From positions 1 to 12,115 of the forward strand of contig DGUV01000065.1 of NCBI GenBank assembly GCA_002395775.1: a DNA stretch of 12,115 nucleotides, given 5' to 3'. Shown here piece by piece: positions 1 to 6,649 of this stretch. The notes below the pieces were generated by a model. That model saw nothing but the letters and a program-made list of their open reading frames with translations. It was not told where the DNA came from and ran no database searches. Made by a program: the position numbers and the translations under genes. The stretch is from Prevotellaceae bacterium UBA4301 (lineage in GTDB: Bacteria; Bacteroidota; Bacteroidia; Bacteroidales; Bacteroidaceae). How positions within the stretch are numbered: position 1 is the stretch's first letter; each line of letters begins with the position of its first letter.

Positions 1-1163
1 TCCCCCTGCCCCTCCCGAGGGAGGGGAGCAGTCAGGGGAAGAAGGTGCTTACGCCCTCCCCCCGGGGAGGGAATGGGGAGGGGGTCGTCTCCCATACATT
101 GGCCTTCCTGACGGGCGAGGACACACTGCCCGTGCCCAAGAGCCGGAGGCCGTGGAACAACTACATCGAAGTTAAGGGTGCGCGTGCCAATAACCTGAAG
201 GGGCTGGACGTGAAGTTCCCCCTGAACGTGATGACCTGCGTGACGGGCGTGAGCGGAAGCGGAAAGTCCACCCTCGTGAGGGACATTCTCTACCTGGCCA
301 TGAAGCGCCAACTGGACGAACCTGCCGACCGTCCGGGCGAACACCTGTCGCTGGAGGGCGACATGAAACAGGTGCGCCACATCGAGTTTGTGGACCAAAA
401 CCCCATCGGCAAGTCCACCCGCTCGAACCCCGTGACCTACGTGAAGGCATGGGACGATATACGCAAGCTCTATGCCGACCAACCGCTGGCCAAGCAGATG
501 GGCTACACGGCCGGATACTTCAGTTTCAACACCGAGGGCGGAAGGTGTGAGGAATGTAAGGGAGAGGGCACGGTGACCGTGGAGATGCAGTTCATGGCCG
601 ACCTGGTGCTGGAGTGCGAATCGTGTCACGGAAAGCGTTTCAAGAGCGACTTGCTGGAGGTGAAGTTCCAGGGCAAGGACGTGTGCGACGTGCTGGACAT
701 GACGGTGAACCAGGCCATCGAGTTCTTCTCGGAACACGGGCAGAAGAAGATTGTCAACCGACTGAAGCCCCTGCAGGACGTAGGACTGGGCTACATCAAG
801 CTCGGACAATCGTCGTCCACCCTCTCTGGAGGCGAGAACCAGCGTGTCAAACTGGCCTACTACCTGGGACAGGAGAAGCACGAGCCCACGATTTTCATCT
901 TTGACGAACCCACCACGGGACTGCACTTCCACGACATCAAGAAGCTGCTGGCAGCCTTTGAGGGACTGCTCAGCCACGGCCACACCATCGTTGTCATCGA
1001 ACACAACCTGGACGTCATCAAATGTGCCGACCACATCATAGACCTTGGGCCAGAGGGAGGCGACCGAGGCGGATATCTGGTGGCACAGGGCACGCCCGAA
1101 CAGGTGGCCGAGTGCAAGGAGAGCTACACGGGACGGTTCCTGAAAGAGAAACTGGACGAGTAA
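1..1163 (+). CDS. uvrA: UvrA excinuclease ABC subunit A, C-terminal half (5' partial)
   Basis: UvrA is the damage-sensing ABC ATPase of nucleotide excision repair; it loads UvrB onto damaged DNA in the cytoplasm. The frame is open from the left edge to the TAA at 1161-1163, so the N-terminal half probably lies outside the window. Numbering from the GTG at 45, the visible second half has Walker A (GVSGSGKST, residues 68-76), the zinc-binding cysteines C168, C171, C191 and C194, the ABC signature LSGGENQR (260-267), Walker B with the catalytic Glu (TIFIFDEPT, 282-290) and the IEHNLDVIK switch region (318-326). The segment around residues 16-36 (TLAFLTGEDTLPVPKSRR) matches the linker that precedes the second ATPase domain in UvrA. 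Just before it the frame reads through GC-rich palindromes coding Pro/Gly/Arg-rich sequence. Bacteroidetes often carry more than one UvrA paralogue, so which one this is remains open. It converges on mutY with a 16-nt gap. Confidence 0.93.
   Translation, partial: PLPLPREGSSQGKKVLTPSPRGGNGEGVVSHTLAFLTGEDTLPVPKSRRPWNNYIEVKGARANNLKGLDVKFPLNVMTCVTGVSGSGKSTLVRDILYLAMKRQLDEPADRPGEHLSLEGDMKQVRHIEFVDQNPIGKSTRSNPVTYVKAWDDIRKLYADQPLAKQMGYTAGYFSFNTEGGRCEECKGEGTVTVEMQFMADLVLECESCHGKRFKSDLLEVKFQGKDVCDVLDMTVNQAIEFFSEHGQKKIVNRLKPLQDVGLGYIKLGQSSSTLSGGENQRVKLAYYLGQEKHEPTIFIFDEPTTGLHFHDIKKLLAAFEGLLSHGHTIVVIEHNLDVIKCADHIIDLGPEGGDRGGYLVAQGTPEQVAECKESYTGRFLKEKLDE
3..84. repeat. GC-rich palindromic element, two hairpins, within the uvrA reading frame
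   Basis: Two inverted repeats lie next to each other. In the first, CCCCTG plus CCCCTCCC (3-16) pairs with GGGAGGGG (19-26) plus CAGGGG (33-38), leaving the AGCAGT bulge at 27-32. In the second, CCCTCCCC (54-61) pairs perfectly with GGGGAGGG (64-71) across a CC loop, and a further GGGGAGGGGG follows at 75-84. The uvrA frame stays open through the whole element. I recall similar C-tract/G-tract elements scattered in Prevotella-type genomes, but I cannot search for copies here. The element may extend to the left of the window. Confidence 0.6.
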
Positions 1164-1179
1164 ACGGACAAGGCTAAAG

Positions 1180-2208
1180 CTATTCGCTGACTGACTCGTA
1201 GAGCTGTTCAACAAGTCGGGGCACGGCATAATGGTCGCGCTCCGATTCTTTTATCCACTGCCCCGGAAGGGAGGGACGCATGGGAGGCTCAAAGAGATAG
1301 AAATCGGCATGGAGAAGCTGGTGAGTGAGCTGATGGCGCACGTCAGAGCGAAGCAGGGTGAGACGCCCCTTGCATCCCAGCCACTCGCGGACCTCAGAGG
1401 CCGACAACGGACACTCGCTCTCGAGCATGGCGGGCTGATGGAGCCCCTGCCAGATGTCGCCGGCCGGACGACGCTGGAGCAGGATTTCTCCCTTGCAGCG
1501 CACATAGACATAAGTAAAAAAGCGCTCGCGCACACGAGCGACATGCTGCTTCACGGGCAACTGCCCCACCCTGCCCTCGGCAAAGGCCTGGCATGTTTCG
1601 GAAAGCGGGCAAGCCTCACATTGCGGCGACTTGGGCACGCACTGCAGGGCACCGAAGTCCATGATGGCCTGGTTGTAGTCGGCCGGCCGCTCGCTCACGA
1701 GCATCTCCTGGGCCAGGGCAGCAAAGAGTCGGCGACCGGCAGAGGAGTCGATGGGAGTGTCGATGCCAAAGTAGCGGGCAAGCACCCTGAAGACATTGCC
1801 ATCCACCACGGCATGGGGCAACCCGAAGGCCAGCGAGGCTATGGCTGCAGCCGTGTAGTCGCCCACCCCTTTGAGGCGACGAATGTCCTCGTAGGTATCA
1901 GGGAAATGGCCCAGCTGACGAATCTGAAGGGCAGCAGCATGGAGGTTGCGGGCACGGCTGTAGTAGCCCAAGCCCTGCCACAGGCGTAGCACCTCGTCCT
2001 CCGAGGCAGCGGCCAGCGACATTACATCGGGGAAACGCTGGATGAAGCGCAGAAAATAGTCGTAGCCCTGCGCCACACGCGTCTGCTGGAGGATGACCTC
2101 CGAAATCCAGATGCGATAGGGGTCGGTCGTCTGCCGCCAAGGCAGCTGACGACCGTTGTTGCCATACCACTCGAGCAGGCGAAGTGAGAAATCCGTGTGG
2201 TTCATCAT
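1180..2208 (-). CDS. mutY: MutY A/G-specific adenine DNA glycosylase
   Basis: MutY removes adenine mispaired with 8-oxoguanine or guanine, preventing G:C to T:A transversions. The 342-residue length is normal for the family. Visible features in order: LPWR and DPYRIWISEVILQQT near the N-terminus with the catalytic Glu (E37); the helix-hairpin-helix LKGVGDYTA (112-120); the catalytic Asp in AVVDGNV (D136); the [4Fe-4S] ligands C190-x6-C197-x2-C200-x5-C206; and a C-terminal NUDIX-like 8-oxoG recognition domain from about residue 225, with RPAGDIWQGLHQ. Two ATG codons are adjacent (2206-2208 and 2203-2205). A promoter box ends only one base before the first, so the transcript may be leaderless. 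The gene converges on uvrA and is divergent from the COX24-like/rng unit. The Bacteroidetes pairing of mutY with rng fits what I recall of gene order in the phylum. Confidence 0.96.
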   Translation of the reverse strand: MMNHTDFSLRLLEWYGNNGRQLPWRQTTDPYRIWISEVILQQTRVAQGYDYFLRFIQRFPDVMSLAAASEDEVLRLWQGLGYYSRARNLHAAALQIRQLGHFPDTYEDIRRLKGVGDYTAAAIASLAFGLPHAVVDGNVFRVLARYFGIDTPIDSSAGRRLFAALAQEMLVSERPADYNQAIMDFGALQCVPKSPQCEACPLSETCQAFAEGRVGQLPVKQHVARVRERFFTYVYVRCKGEILLQRRPAGDIWQGLHQPAMLESECPLSASEVREWLGCKGRLTLLRSDVRHQLTHQLLHADFYLFEPPMRPSLPGQWIKESERDHYAVPRLVEQLYESVSE

Positions 2209-2209
2209 A

Positions 2210-2217
2210 CAAAGATA
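2210..2217 (-). promoter_or_regulatory. Bacteroidetes -7 promoter box for mutY
   Basis: The minus strand reads TATCTTTG, an exact TAnnTTTG box, ending one base before the ATGATG start of mutY. No good -33 TTTG is visible. If used, transcription would start at about the start codon. Confidence 0.5.
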
Positions 2218-2230
2218 TAAAAAAATGGGG

Positions 2231-2251
2231 ATTCGTAATTCGTAATTCGTA
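2231..2251. repeat. Tandem heptamer repeat, 3 x ATTCGTA
   Basis: Three perfect head-to-tail copies of ATTCGTA lie between the mutY and COX24-like promoter boxes. Copy-number change would alter spacing upstream of the TATCTTTG boxes on both strands. Confidence 0.8.
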
Positions 2252-2260
2252 AATTTTTAT

Positions 2261-2268
2261 TATCTTTG
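2261..2268 (+). promoter_or_regulatory. Bacteroidetes -7 promoter box for the COX24-like gene and rng
   Basis: Plus-strand TATCTTTG followed by CA is the typical Bacteroidetes form. It lies 52 nt before the small basic-protein start, giving a leader of roughly 45-50 nt. The expected -33 TTTG is not clear; TTCG at 2239-2242 inside the heptamer repeat is the nearest match, at 18-nt spacing. No separate promoter box was seen before rng, so this promoter probably serves both genes. Confidence 0.6.
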
Positions 2269-2320
2269 CAGCCGAAATATGCGAAATAAGTATTATTAAC
2301 TAATAAAAAACATTTGAGCT

Positions 2321-2410
2321 ATGCCAAGCGGAAAGAAGAAGAAAAGACACAAGATGTCGACTCACAAGCGTAAGAAGAGACTGCGTAAGAACAGACACAA
2401 GAGCAAATAA
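2321..2410 (+). CDS. Small Lys/Arg-rich protein, AURKAIP1/COX24 domain (29 aa)
   Basis: The 29-residue ORF begins MPSGKKKKRHKM, continues with an STHKRKKRLRKNRHK stretch and ends with TAA at 2408-2410. More than half of its residues are Lys, Arg or His. This matches the short Bacteroidetes proteins annotated as AURKAIP1/COX24-domain; COX24 corresponds to the mitochondrial small-subunit ribosomal protein mS38, so a ribosome-associated, rRNA-binding role is plausible. That role is inferred from the family, not shown here. It has a good promoter box upstream and is followed after 13 nt by a long hairpin, then rng. Gene finders easily miss it because of its length. The strong sequence match and promoter make it a likely real gene. 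Confidence 0.85.
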   Translation: MPSGKKKKRHKMSTHKRKKRLRKNRHKSK

Positions 2411-2423
2411 GTGAGCCAATAAT

Positions 2424-2471
2424 AAAGAACAAACTCACCGCGAAGAACACCTTAGCGAGAGTTTGTTCTTT
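2424..2471 (+). terminator. Hairpin between the COX24-like gene and rng (terminator or attenuator)
   Basis: AAAGAACAAACTC (2424-2436) and GAGTTTGTTCTTT (2459-2471) form a perfect 13-bp stem with a 22-nt loop, followed by GTTTAATGG rather than a clean T-run. GTGAG (2411-2415) could instead pair with CTCAC (2434-2438), which would use the top of the stem and give an alternative fold. Because rng shows no promoter of its own, this is more likely a partial terminator, attenuator or RNA processing site than a full stop. Confidence 0.65.
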
Positions 2472-2510
2472 GTTTAATGGAAACCCCTCCGAGACCACAA
2501 TCAAGAAGAA

Positions 2511-4079
2511 ATGAATAGCGAACTGTTTATCAGTGCCAACTCCAAAAAAATCTCCATTGCGCTGACGGAAGACAAACGTCTGATGGAGTTTCAGGAGGAA
2601 GAGCAAAGCGCATCGTACAGCGTAGGCAACATCTACCTGGCCAAGGTGCGCAAGCTGATGCCCGGGCTCAATGCCTGCTTTGTGAGTGCAGGCCACGAGC
2701 GCGATGCGTTCCTGCATTATCTTGACCTCGGACCCGAATTCCTGTCTCTCGACAAGTACCTGAAACAGGTGCGCAAGAAAGGCCCCCTGCCCATCAGCAA
2801 GGCACACATCGAAAGCGAACTCGGAAAGGAAGGGAGCATACAGAACCTGCTGCAACAGGGACAAGAGATGCTTGTGCAGGTGGTGAAGGAACCCATCTCG
2901 ACAAAGGGTCCTCGCATGACCTGCGAAATCTCGTTCCCCGGGCGCTATCTGGTGCTCATGCCCTTCCAGGACAAGGTGTCGGTATCATCAAAAATCAAGT
3001 CGTCGGCCGAACGAGCCCGACTGAAACAGGTGATACAGAGCATCAAACCCAAGAACTTCGGCGTCATCGTACGCACTGTGGCCGAAGGCAAACGGGTGGC
3101 TGAGCTCGACAACGAGATGAAAGTGCTCGTAGCCCGTTGGGAAGATGCCATCAACCGAGCCACCGCAGCCAAACAACTGCCCACAATGGTGTACGAGGAA
3201 ACCAGCCGTGCCGTGGGACTGCTGCGCGATTTGTTCAACCCCTCCTATGAGAACATCTACGTTGACAATGAGAAGATTTTCCATGAGGTGAAAGACTATG
3301 TCACCATCATTGCCCCTGAGCGAGCCGACATTGTGAAGTTCTACAAGGGCAATCTCCCCATTTTCGACAATTTCGACATCACACGTCAAATCAAGTCCTC
3401 CTTCGGGAAGACGGTATCCTACAAGCGCGGTGCCTACATGATCATCGAGCACACCGAAGCGCTGTGGGTGGTGGACGTGAACAGCGGCAACCGCACCCGA
3501 AACGACGACGGCCAGGAGGCAAATGCCCTGGAAGTCAATCTGGGAGCTGCCGACGAACTGGCACGCCAGTTGCGGTTGCGCGACATGGGAGGCATCATTG
3601 TTGTGGACTTTATCGACATGCATTTGGCCGAAGACCGCCAAAAGCTGTATGAGCGCATGTGCGAAAACATGAAGCAAGACCGTGCGCGCCACAACATACT
3701 GCCACTGAGCAAATTCGGACTGATGCAAATCACACGCCAACGCGTGCGCCCCGCCACCGAGGTAAATGTCGACGAAACCTGCCCCACCTGTCACGGCAAG
3801 GGAGTCATCAAGAGCAGCTTCATGTTCACCGACGTGCTGGAGTCGAAAATCGACATGCTCGTCAACAAGCTGAACATCCGCTCCTTCACCCTGCACGTCC
3901 ATCCCTACGTCATGGCCTACATCAACCAAGGCCTGTGGCCCATCAAACGGCAGTGGCAAATGAAGTACGGTTTCGGCGTACGGGTCATACCCAGCCAGAA
4001 ACTGGCCTTCCTTGAGTATGAATTCTACAACAAAAAGGGCGAGGAAATCGACATGAAGGAAGAAATCGAGATCAAGTAA
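2511..4079 (+). CDS. rng: Ribonuclease E/G family endoribonuclease
   Basis: The protein cleaves single-stranded RNA in rRNA maturation and mRNA turnover. At 522 residues it has RNase G size and lacks the long C-terminal scaffold of enterobacterial RNase E. The N-terminal S1-like region includes GNIYLAKVRKLMPGLNACFVSAG (39-61) and the HYLDL segment. The DNase I-like catalytic core carries the metal-binding aspartates D322 (VVDVNSGNRTR) and D366 (GGIIVVDFIDM), equivalent to E. coli RNase E D303 and D346, with NLGAADELARQLRLRDMGG between them. The Zn-link is CPTC at 424-427. The ATG at 2511 is preceded by an A-rich stretch rather than a Shine-Dalgarno site. A hairpin 40 nt upstream may control expression, which recalls the known autoregulation of E. 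coli rne through its 5' UTR; that comparison is inference. A strong terminator follows. Confidence 0.95.
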   Translation: MNSELFISANSKKISIALTEDKRLMEFQEEEQSASYSVGNIYLAKVRKLMPGLNACFVSAGHERDAFLHYLDLGPEFLSLDKYLKQVRKKGPLPISKAHIESELGKEGSIQNLLQQGQEMLVQVVKEPISTKGPRMTCEISFPGRYLVLMPFQDKVSVSSKIKSSAERARLKQVIQSIKPKNFGVIVRTVAEGKRVAELDNEMKVLVARWEDAINRATAAKQLPTMVYEETSRAVGLLRDLFNPSYENIYVDNEKIFHEVKDYVTIIAPERADIVKFYKGNLPIFDNFDITRQIKSSFGKTVSYKRGAYMIIEHTEALWVVDVNSGNRTRNDDGQEANALEVNLGAADELARQLRLRDMGGIIVVDFIDMHLAEDRQKLYERMCENMKQDRARHNILPLSKFGLMQITRQRVRPATEVNVDETCPTCHGKGVIKSSFMFTDVLESKIDMLVNKLNIRSFTLHVHPYVMAYINQGLWPIKRQWQMKYGFGVRVIPSQKLAFLEYEFYNKKGEEIDMKEEIEIK

Positions 4080-4093
4080 GAAGACAAACTAAG

Positions 4094-4133
4094 AGTCTCC
4101 CCGCCCCCACCGAAAAGGGCAGGGAGACTTTAT
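4094..4133 (+). terminator. Intrinsic terminator after rng
   Basis: AGTCTCCC (4094-4101) pairs with GGGAGACT (4122-4129). After one C/A mismatch, GCCC (4103-4106) pairs with GGGC (4117-4120) around an A-rich loop. The stem is followed by TTTAT. It separates rng from the lysozyme gene. Confidence 0.75.
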
Positions 4134-4162
4134 CCACCCCACATGACCAAGCCGAAAATACT

Positions 4163-4966
4163 ATGAACCGCATACTTGCCATACTTTTCCTGATACTGAC
4201 ACTGACTCCCACCGAGGCAGCCAAGCGCAAGACACAGAACACCACGTCACAGCTTACCTACATGGAACCTGACGTGCTGCCGGCTCCCCTGCAACCCGAA
4301 AGAGCACTGGGGCACCTGTCCGACTTGGTCATAAGCAAGAGACGGAGGAATCACAGCATGGGCAAGCGCGGAATAGACGTTTCGCACTATCAGAACCAAA
4401 TCAACTGGGACGCCGTGGCCGACGACAAGGACGTGAACTACGCCTACATCAAGGCTACGGAGAATGCCGGACTGGTGGACAACATGTTCCAGCGCAACCT
4501 GCGCGAGGCACGACGGGTGGGGATTCCCGTTGGATGCTACCACTTCTTCAGCCCGACGGCAGCACCGACGGCCCAGCTGAAAAACCTTACCTCCGTGGTT
4601 CCCAACCTGAAGGACCACGACCTGGTGCCGATGATTGACGTGGAAGTCCGCGGAAAGGCATCGCCTGCCGACATGCGCCACCGTCTGCGCCAGTTCCTCA
4701 AGGGCGTGGAGGACTACTATGGCGTCAAGCCCATCATCTACACAGGCCAGAACTTCTACAACAAATATCTTGCCGGCTACTTCGAGGACTACCTCTTCAT
4801 GATTGCCAAATACAGCGCTGGCGTCCCCGAACTGAACGGAAACGCCAAATTTGCCATGTGGCAGTTCAGTGCAAGCGGTCGCATCCGAGGCATCCGTGGT
4901 TCCGTGGACCAGAGTTGCTTCATGGACAACTACAGCCTGCGCGACATTCTCATCAAGAAACGATAA
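4163..4966 (+). CDS. Secreted GH25 family lysozyme (muramidase)
   Basis: The predicted product hydrolyses the beta-1,4 bond between N-acetylmuramic acid and N-acetylglucosamine in peptidoglycan and should act outside the cytoplasmic membrane. Residues 1-20 (MNRILAILFLILTLTPTEAA) form a hydrophobic signal peptide, followed by a basic linker up to about residue 67. The GH25 barrel starts with KRGIDVSHYQNQINWDAV (D72), continues with YAYIKATENAG and GIPVGCYHFF, and has the catalytic DxE pair in PMIDVEV (D159, E161), then PIIYTG and MWQFSASG (231-238). The end of the barrel at about residue 249 (VDQSCF) is a slightly unusual form of the usual VD-x-N-x-F. At 267 residues it is a single-domain enzyme without SH3 or LysM repeats. 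It converges on the gene at 4982 with 15 nt between them. Likely roles are cell-wall remodelling or inter-bacterial competition. Confidence 0.92.
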   Translation: MNRILAILFLILTLTPTEAAKRKTQNTTSQLTYMEPDVLPAPLQPERALGHLSDLVISKRRRNHSMGKRGIDVSHYQNQINWDAVADDKDVNYAYIKATENAGLVDNMFQRNLREARRVGIPVGCYHFFSPTAAPTAQLKNLTSVVPNLKDHDLVPMIDVEVRGKASPADMRHRLRQFLKGVEDYYGVKPIIYTGQNFYNKYLAGYFEDYLFMIAKYSAGVPELNGNAKFAMWQFSASGRIRGIRGSVDQSCFMDNYSLRDILIKKR

Positions 4967-4981
4967 GAGAGAAACTCAGCC

Positions 4982-5539
4982 TCAGAGTTCCTGACCAAGG
5001 AACTCGGCCGAGAAATTGCGCCCGCGGATTGAAGGGAACTGACTGCGTGGGTCCACATCGATGCGGTTGCGCAGATAGTCAACCACACGGTTGTAGCAGT
5101 CCTGAATGCTCTGCGCCTTGACCTTGGCCTCAAAGTCGGAATCGACATAGCCAAACTTGTTGGTGCCCTCAATGGCCACAACCCGCTTCATCTTCATCTT
5201 TGCCAGATACCAGCCAGGGTTCTCCGCAGTAAACGTGCGGTTCTGCATCTCCTTGCTCGAAACTGGATGCTCCTTTTCGCCTCCCTCAGCGTCGGGCTCC
5301 GTGGCATAGGCCTTGAACTCCTCCATCGTGGCGGCCGTGGTCTTGATGACAATGAAATAGACCTTGGGACTCACCTTGAAACGCTTGGGAAAGGGATTCT
5401 TGCTTTCGGCATATTTCCTCAAATCCTGACAAAGGGGTTCGTTAAGCTTGATTTCCGGAATCTGAGCCAGGAAATCGATGGCCTGTTCAACGTTCTCTAC
5501 CAAAATCTCTTCGTTGAAGTAGCGAAGGTATAAATTCAT
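4982..5539 (-). CDS. Conserved Bacteroidales protein of unknown function
   Basis: The 185-residue protein has no signal peptide and no membrane segment. It begins MNLYLRYFNEEILVENVEQA and contains FPKRFKVSPKVYFIVIKTTA (50-69), an acidic low-complexity stretch near residues 80-95 and a C-terminal half with GWYLAKMKMKRVVAIEGTNK, DCYNRVVDYLRNRIDVDPRS and QFPSIRGRNF. I recall close relatives as hypothetical proteins in Bacteroides and Prevotella with the same landmarks, but no assigned function or domain. It is transcribed alone from a promoter box about 35 nt upstream, divergent from the transporter gene, and converges on the GH25 gene. I do not assign a function. Confidence 0.85.
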   Translation of the reverse strand: MNLYLRYFNEEILVENVEQAIDFLAQIPEIKLNEPLCQDLRKYAESKNPFPKRFKVSPKVYFIVIKTTAATMEEFKAYATEPDAEGGEKEHPVSSKEMQNRTFTAENPGWYLAKMKMKRVVAIEGTNKFGYVDSDFEAKVKAQSIQDCYNRVVDYLRNRIDVDPRSQFPSIRGRNFSAEFLGQEL

Positions 5540-5573
5540 AGTAACTGTTTTTCGTGATTGTCTTATTTGGCCG

Positions 5574-5581
5574 CAAAGATA
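5574..5581 (-). promoter_or_regulatory. Bacteroidetes -7 promoter box for the gene at 4982-5539
   Basis: The minus strand reads TATCTTTG, an exact TAnnTTTG box, 34 nt before the ATG at 5539. The upstream DNA is extremely A/T-rich and no clear -33 TTTG is seen. Confidence 0.6.
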
Positions 5582-5624
5582 CGAATAATTAATTAAAAAT
5601 TAAAGATTAAAAAATAAAAAATAC

Positions 5625-5632
5625 TATCTTTG
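5625..5632 (+). promoter_or_regulatory. Bacteroidetes -7 promoter box for the transporter gene
   Basis: TATCTTTG followed by CA lies 8 nt before the ATGATG start at 5641, downstream of an A/T-only tract (5583-5620 apart from one G). The predicted transcription start is only a few bases before the start codon, so the mRNA would be nearly leaderless. Confidence 0.6.
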
Positions 5633-5640
5633 CACCCGCT

Positions 5641-6576
5641 ATGATGAATTTCATTAAAAATTGGACACTGCCCTTGGCCATGCTCGCCGGTGCGGCAGCC
5701 TATTTCATCTATACAGCCATCCCCGCACTGGATTGCACCCATGCCTGGGTCGGCCGTCTGATTGCCATCGTGCAGCCCACCCTGCTCTTTACCATGCTCT
5801 TCCTCACCTTCTGCAAGGTGCGGCCCTCCGACCTCCGTTTCCATCGCTGGCAATGGTGGCTGCTGCTCTTTCAAGTGGGGCTGTTCTCGCTGCTGGCCCT
5901 GGCGCTCATTCTCACGCCTCACACCCATTGGAGGGTGGTCGTCGAGGGCACCATGCTTTGCTTCATTTGTCCCACTGCCACTGCTGCAGCCGTCGTCACC
6001 CGCAAGTTGGGAGGCAACGCCGGCACGCTCATGATGTACACCATCCTCATCAACCTGGCCGTAGCCCTGCTTGCTCCGGCCCTGCTGCCTTTGGTTCATC
6101 CCAGCGAGGGACACACGTTTTTCCGCTCCTTCCTGATTATCATCAGCAGGGTGTTCCCGTTGCTGCTGGGCCCTTTGGTGCTTTCGGTCGTGATGCGCAG
6201 CCTGTGGCCTAAGTCCACGGAATGGCTCTCCAGCAAGCGCGACCTGCCCTTCCATCTGTGGGCCGTCAGTCTGTCGCTGGCCATTGGTGTCAGCGTCAAG
6301 AGCATTGTCCACACCACACTGCCTTGGACCTACCAGCTGGCCATTGCCGCAGCCTCGCTGCTGGCCTGCATCCTCCAGTTTGCACTGGGCAGACGCGTGG
6401 GCCGCCACTATGCCGACCCCATCAGTGCCGCCCAGGCTTGCGGACAGAAGAACACCGTCTTCATCATCTGGCTGGGATACACGTTCCTGACACCGGTGAC
6501 AAGCATCGCCGGCGGCTTCTACAGCATCTGGCACAACATGTGGAACAGCTATCAGCTCTACAAGGCAAAGCGGTAA
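5641..6576 (+). CDS. Bile acid:sodium symporter (BASS/SBF)-like membrane transporter
   Basis: This 311-residue integral membrane protein has about nine hydrophobic segments, roughly at residues 7-27, 37-58, 70-92, 99-120, 128-152, 162-186, 205-225, 229-250 and 270-292. The BASS-type crossover motifs are recognisable: CPTATAAAVVTRKLGGN (110-126) corresponds to the region CPxGTASNxxxxLAxGN in the family, and ISAAQACGQKNTVFIIW (261-277) to the E-x-G-x-QN region. The expected substrate is an organic anion moved with Na+, but the substrate cannot be read from the sequence and bile acid is only the family name. The acidic residue usually before GxQN is replaced (AQACGQKN), so ion coupling may differ. 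The gene is monocistronic, with a promoter box directly upstream and the tRNA operon terminator overlapping its 3' end from the other strand. Confidence 0.75.
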   Translation: MMNFIKNWTLPLAMLAGAAAYFIYTAIPALDCTHAWVGRLIAIVQPTLLFTMLFLTFCKVRPSDLRFHRWQWWLLLFQVGLFSLLALALILTPHTHWRVVVEGTMLCFICPTATAAAVVTRKLGGNAGTLMMYTILINLAVALLAPALLPLVHPSEGHTFFRSFLIIISRVFPLLLGPLVLSVVMRSLWPKSTEWLSSKRDLPFHLWAVSLSLAIGVSVKSIVHTTLPWTYQLAIAAASLLACILQFALGRRVGRHYADPISAAQACGQKNTVFIIWLGYTFLTPVTSIAGGFYSIWHNMWNSYQLYKAKR

Positions 6577-6602
6577 AAAAAATAAATCCCCTTAAAGGGG
6601 AT
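6575..6602 (-). terminator. Intrinsic terminator of the tRNA operon
   Basis: On the minus strand ATCCCC and GGGGAT form a stem with a TTTAA centre, followed immediately by TTTATTTTTTTT. The T-tract reaches into the TAA stop codon of the transporter gene on the opposite strand. On the plus strand there is no T-run after the stem, so it should work mainly for the tRNA transcript. Confidence 0.85.
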
Positions 6603-6649
6603 GGAATGTATTATCGGATAATCTATAGATTTCGTCGTTTTTGTCTTTG

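Noticed and set aside
2988..3959. A 323-codon minus-strand open frame inside rng
   Set aside because: It is a shadow of the rng coding frame, which has all catalytic residues. It has no promoter or domain.
5593..6534. A minus-strand open frame opposite the transporter gene
   Set aside because: Its Gln/Gly/His/Glu-rich translation is the usual complement of a hydrophobic membrane protein gene, and the plus-strand product has clear transporter motifs.
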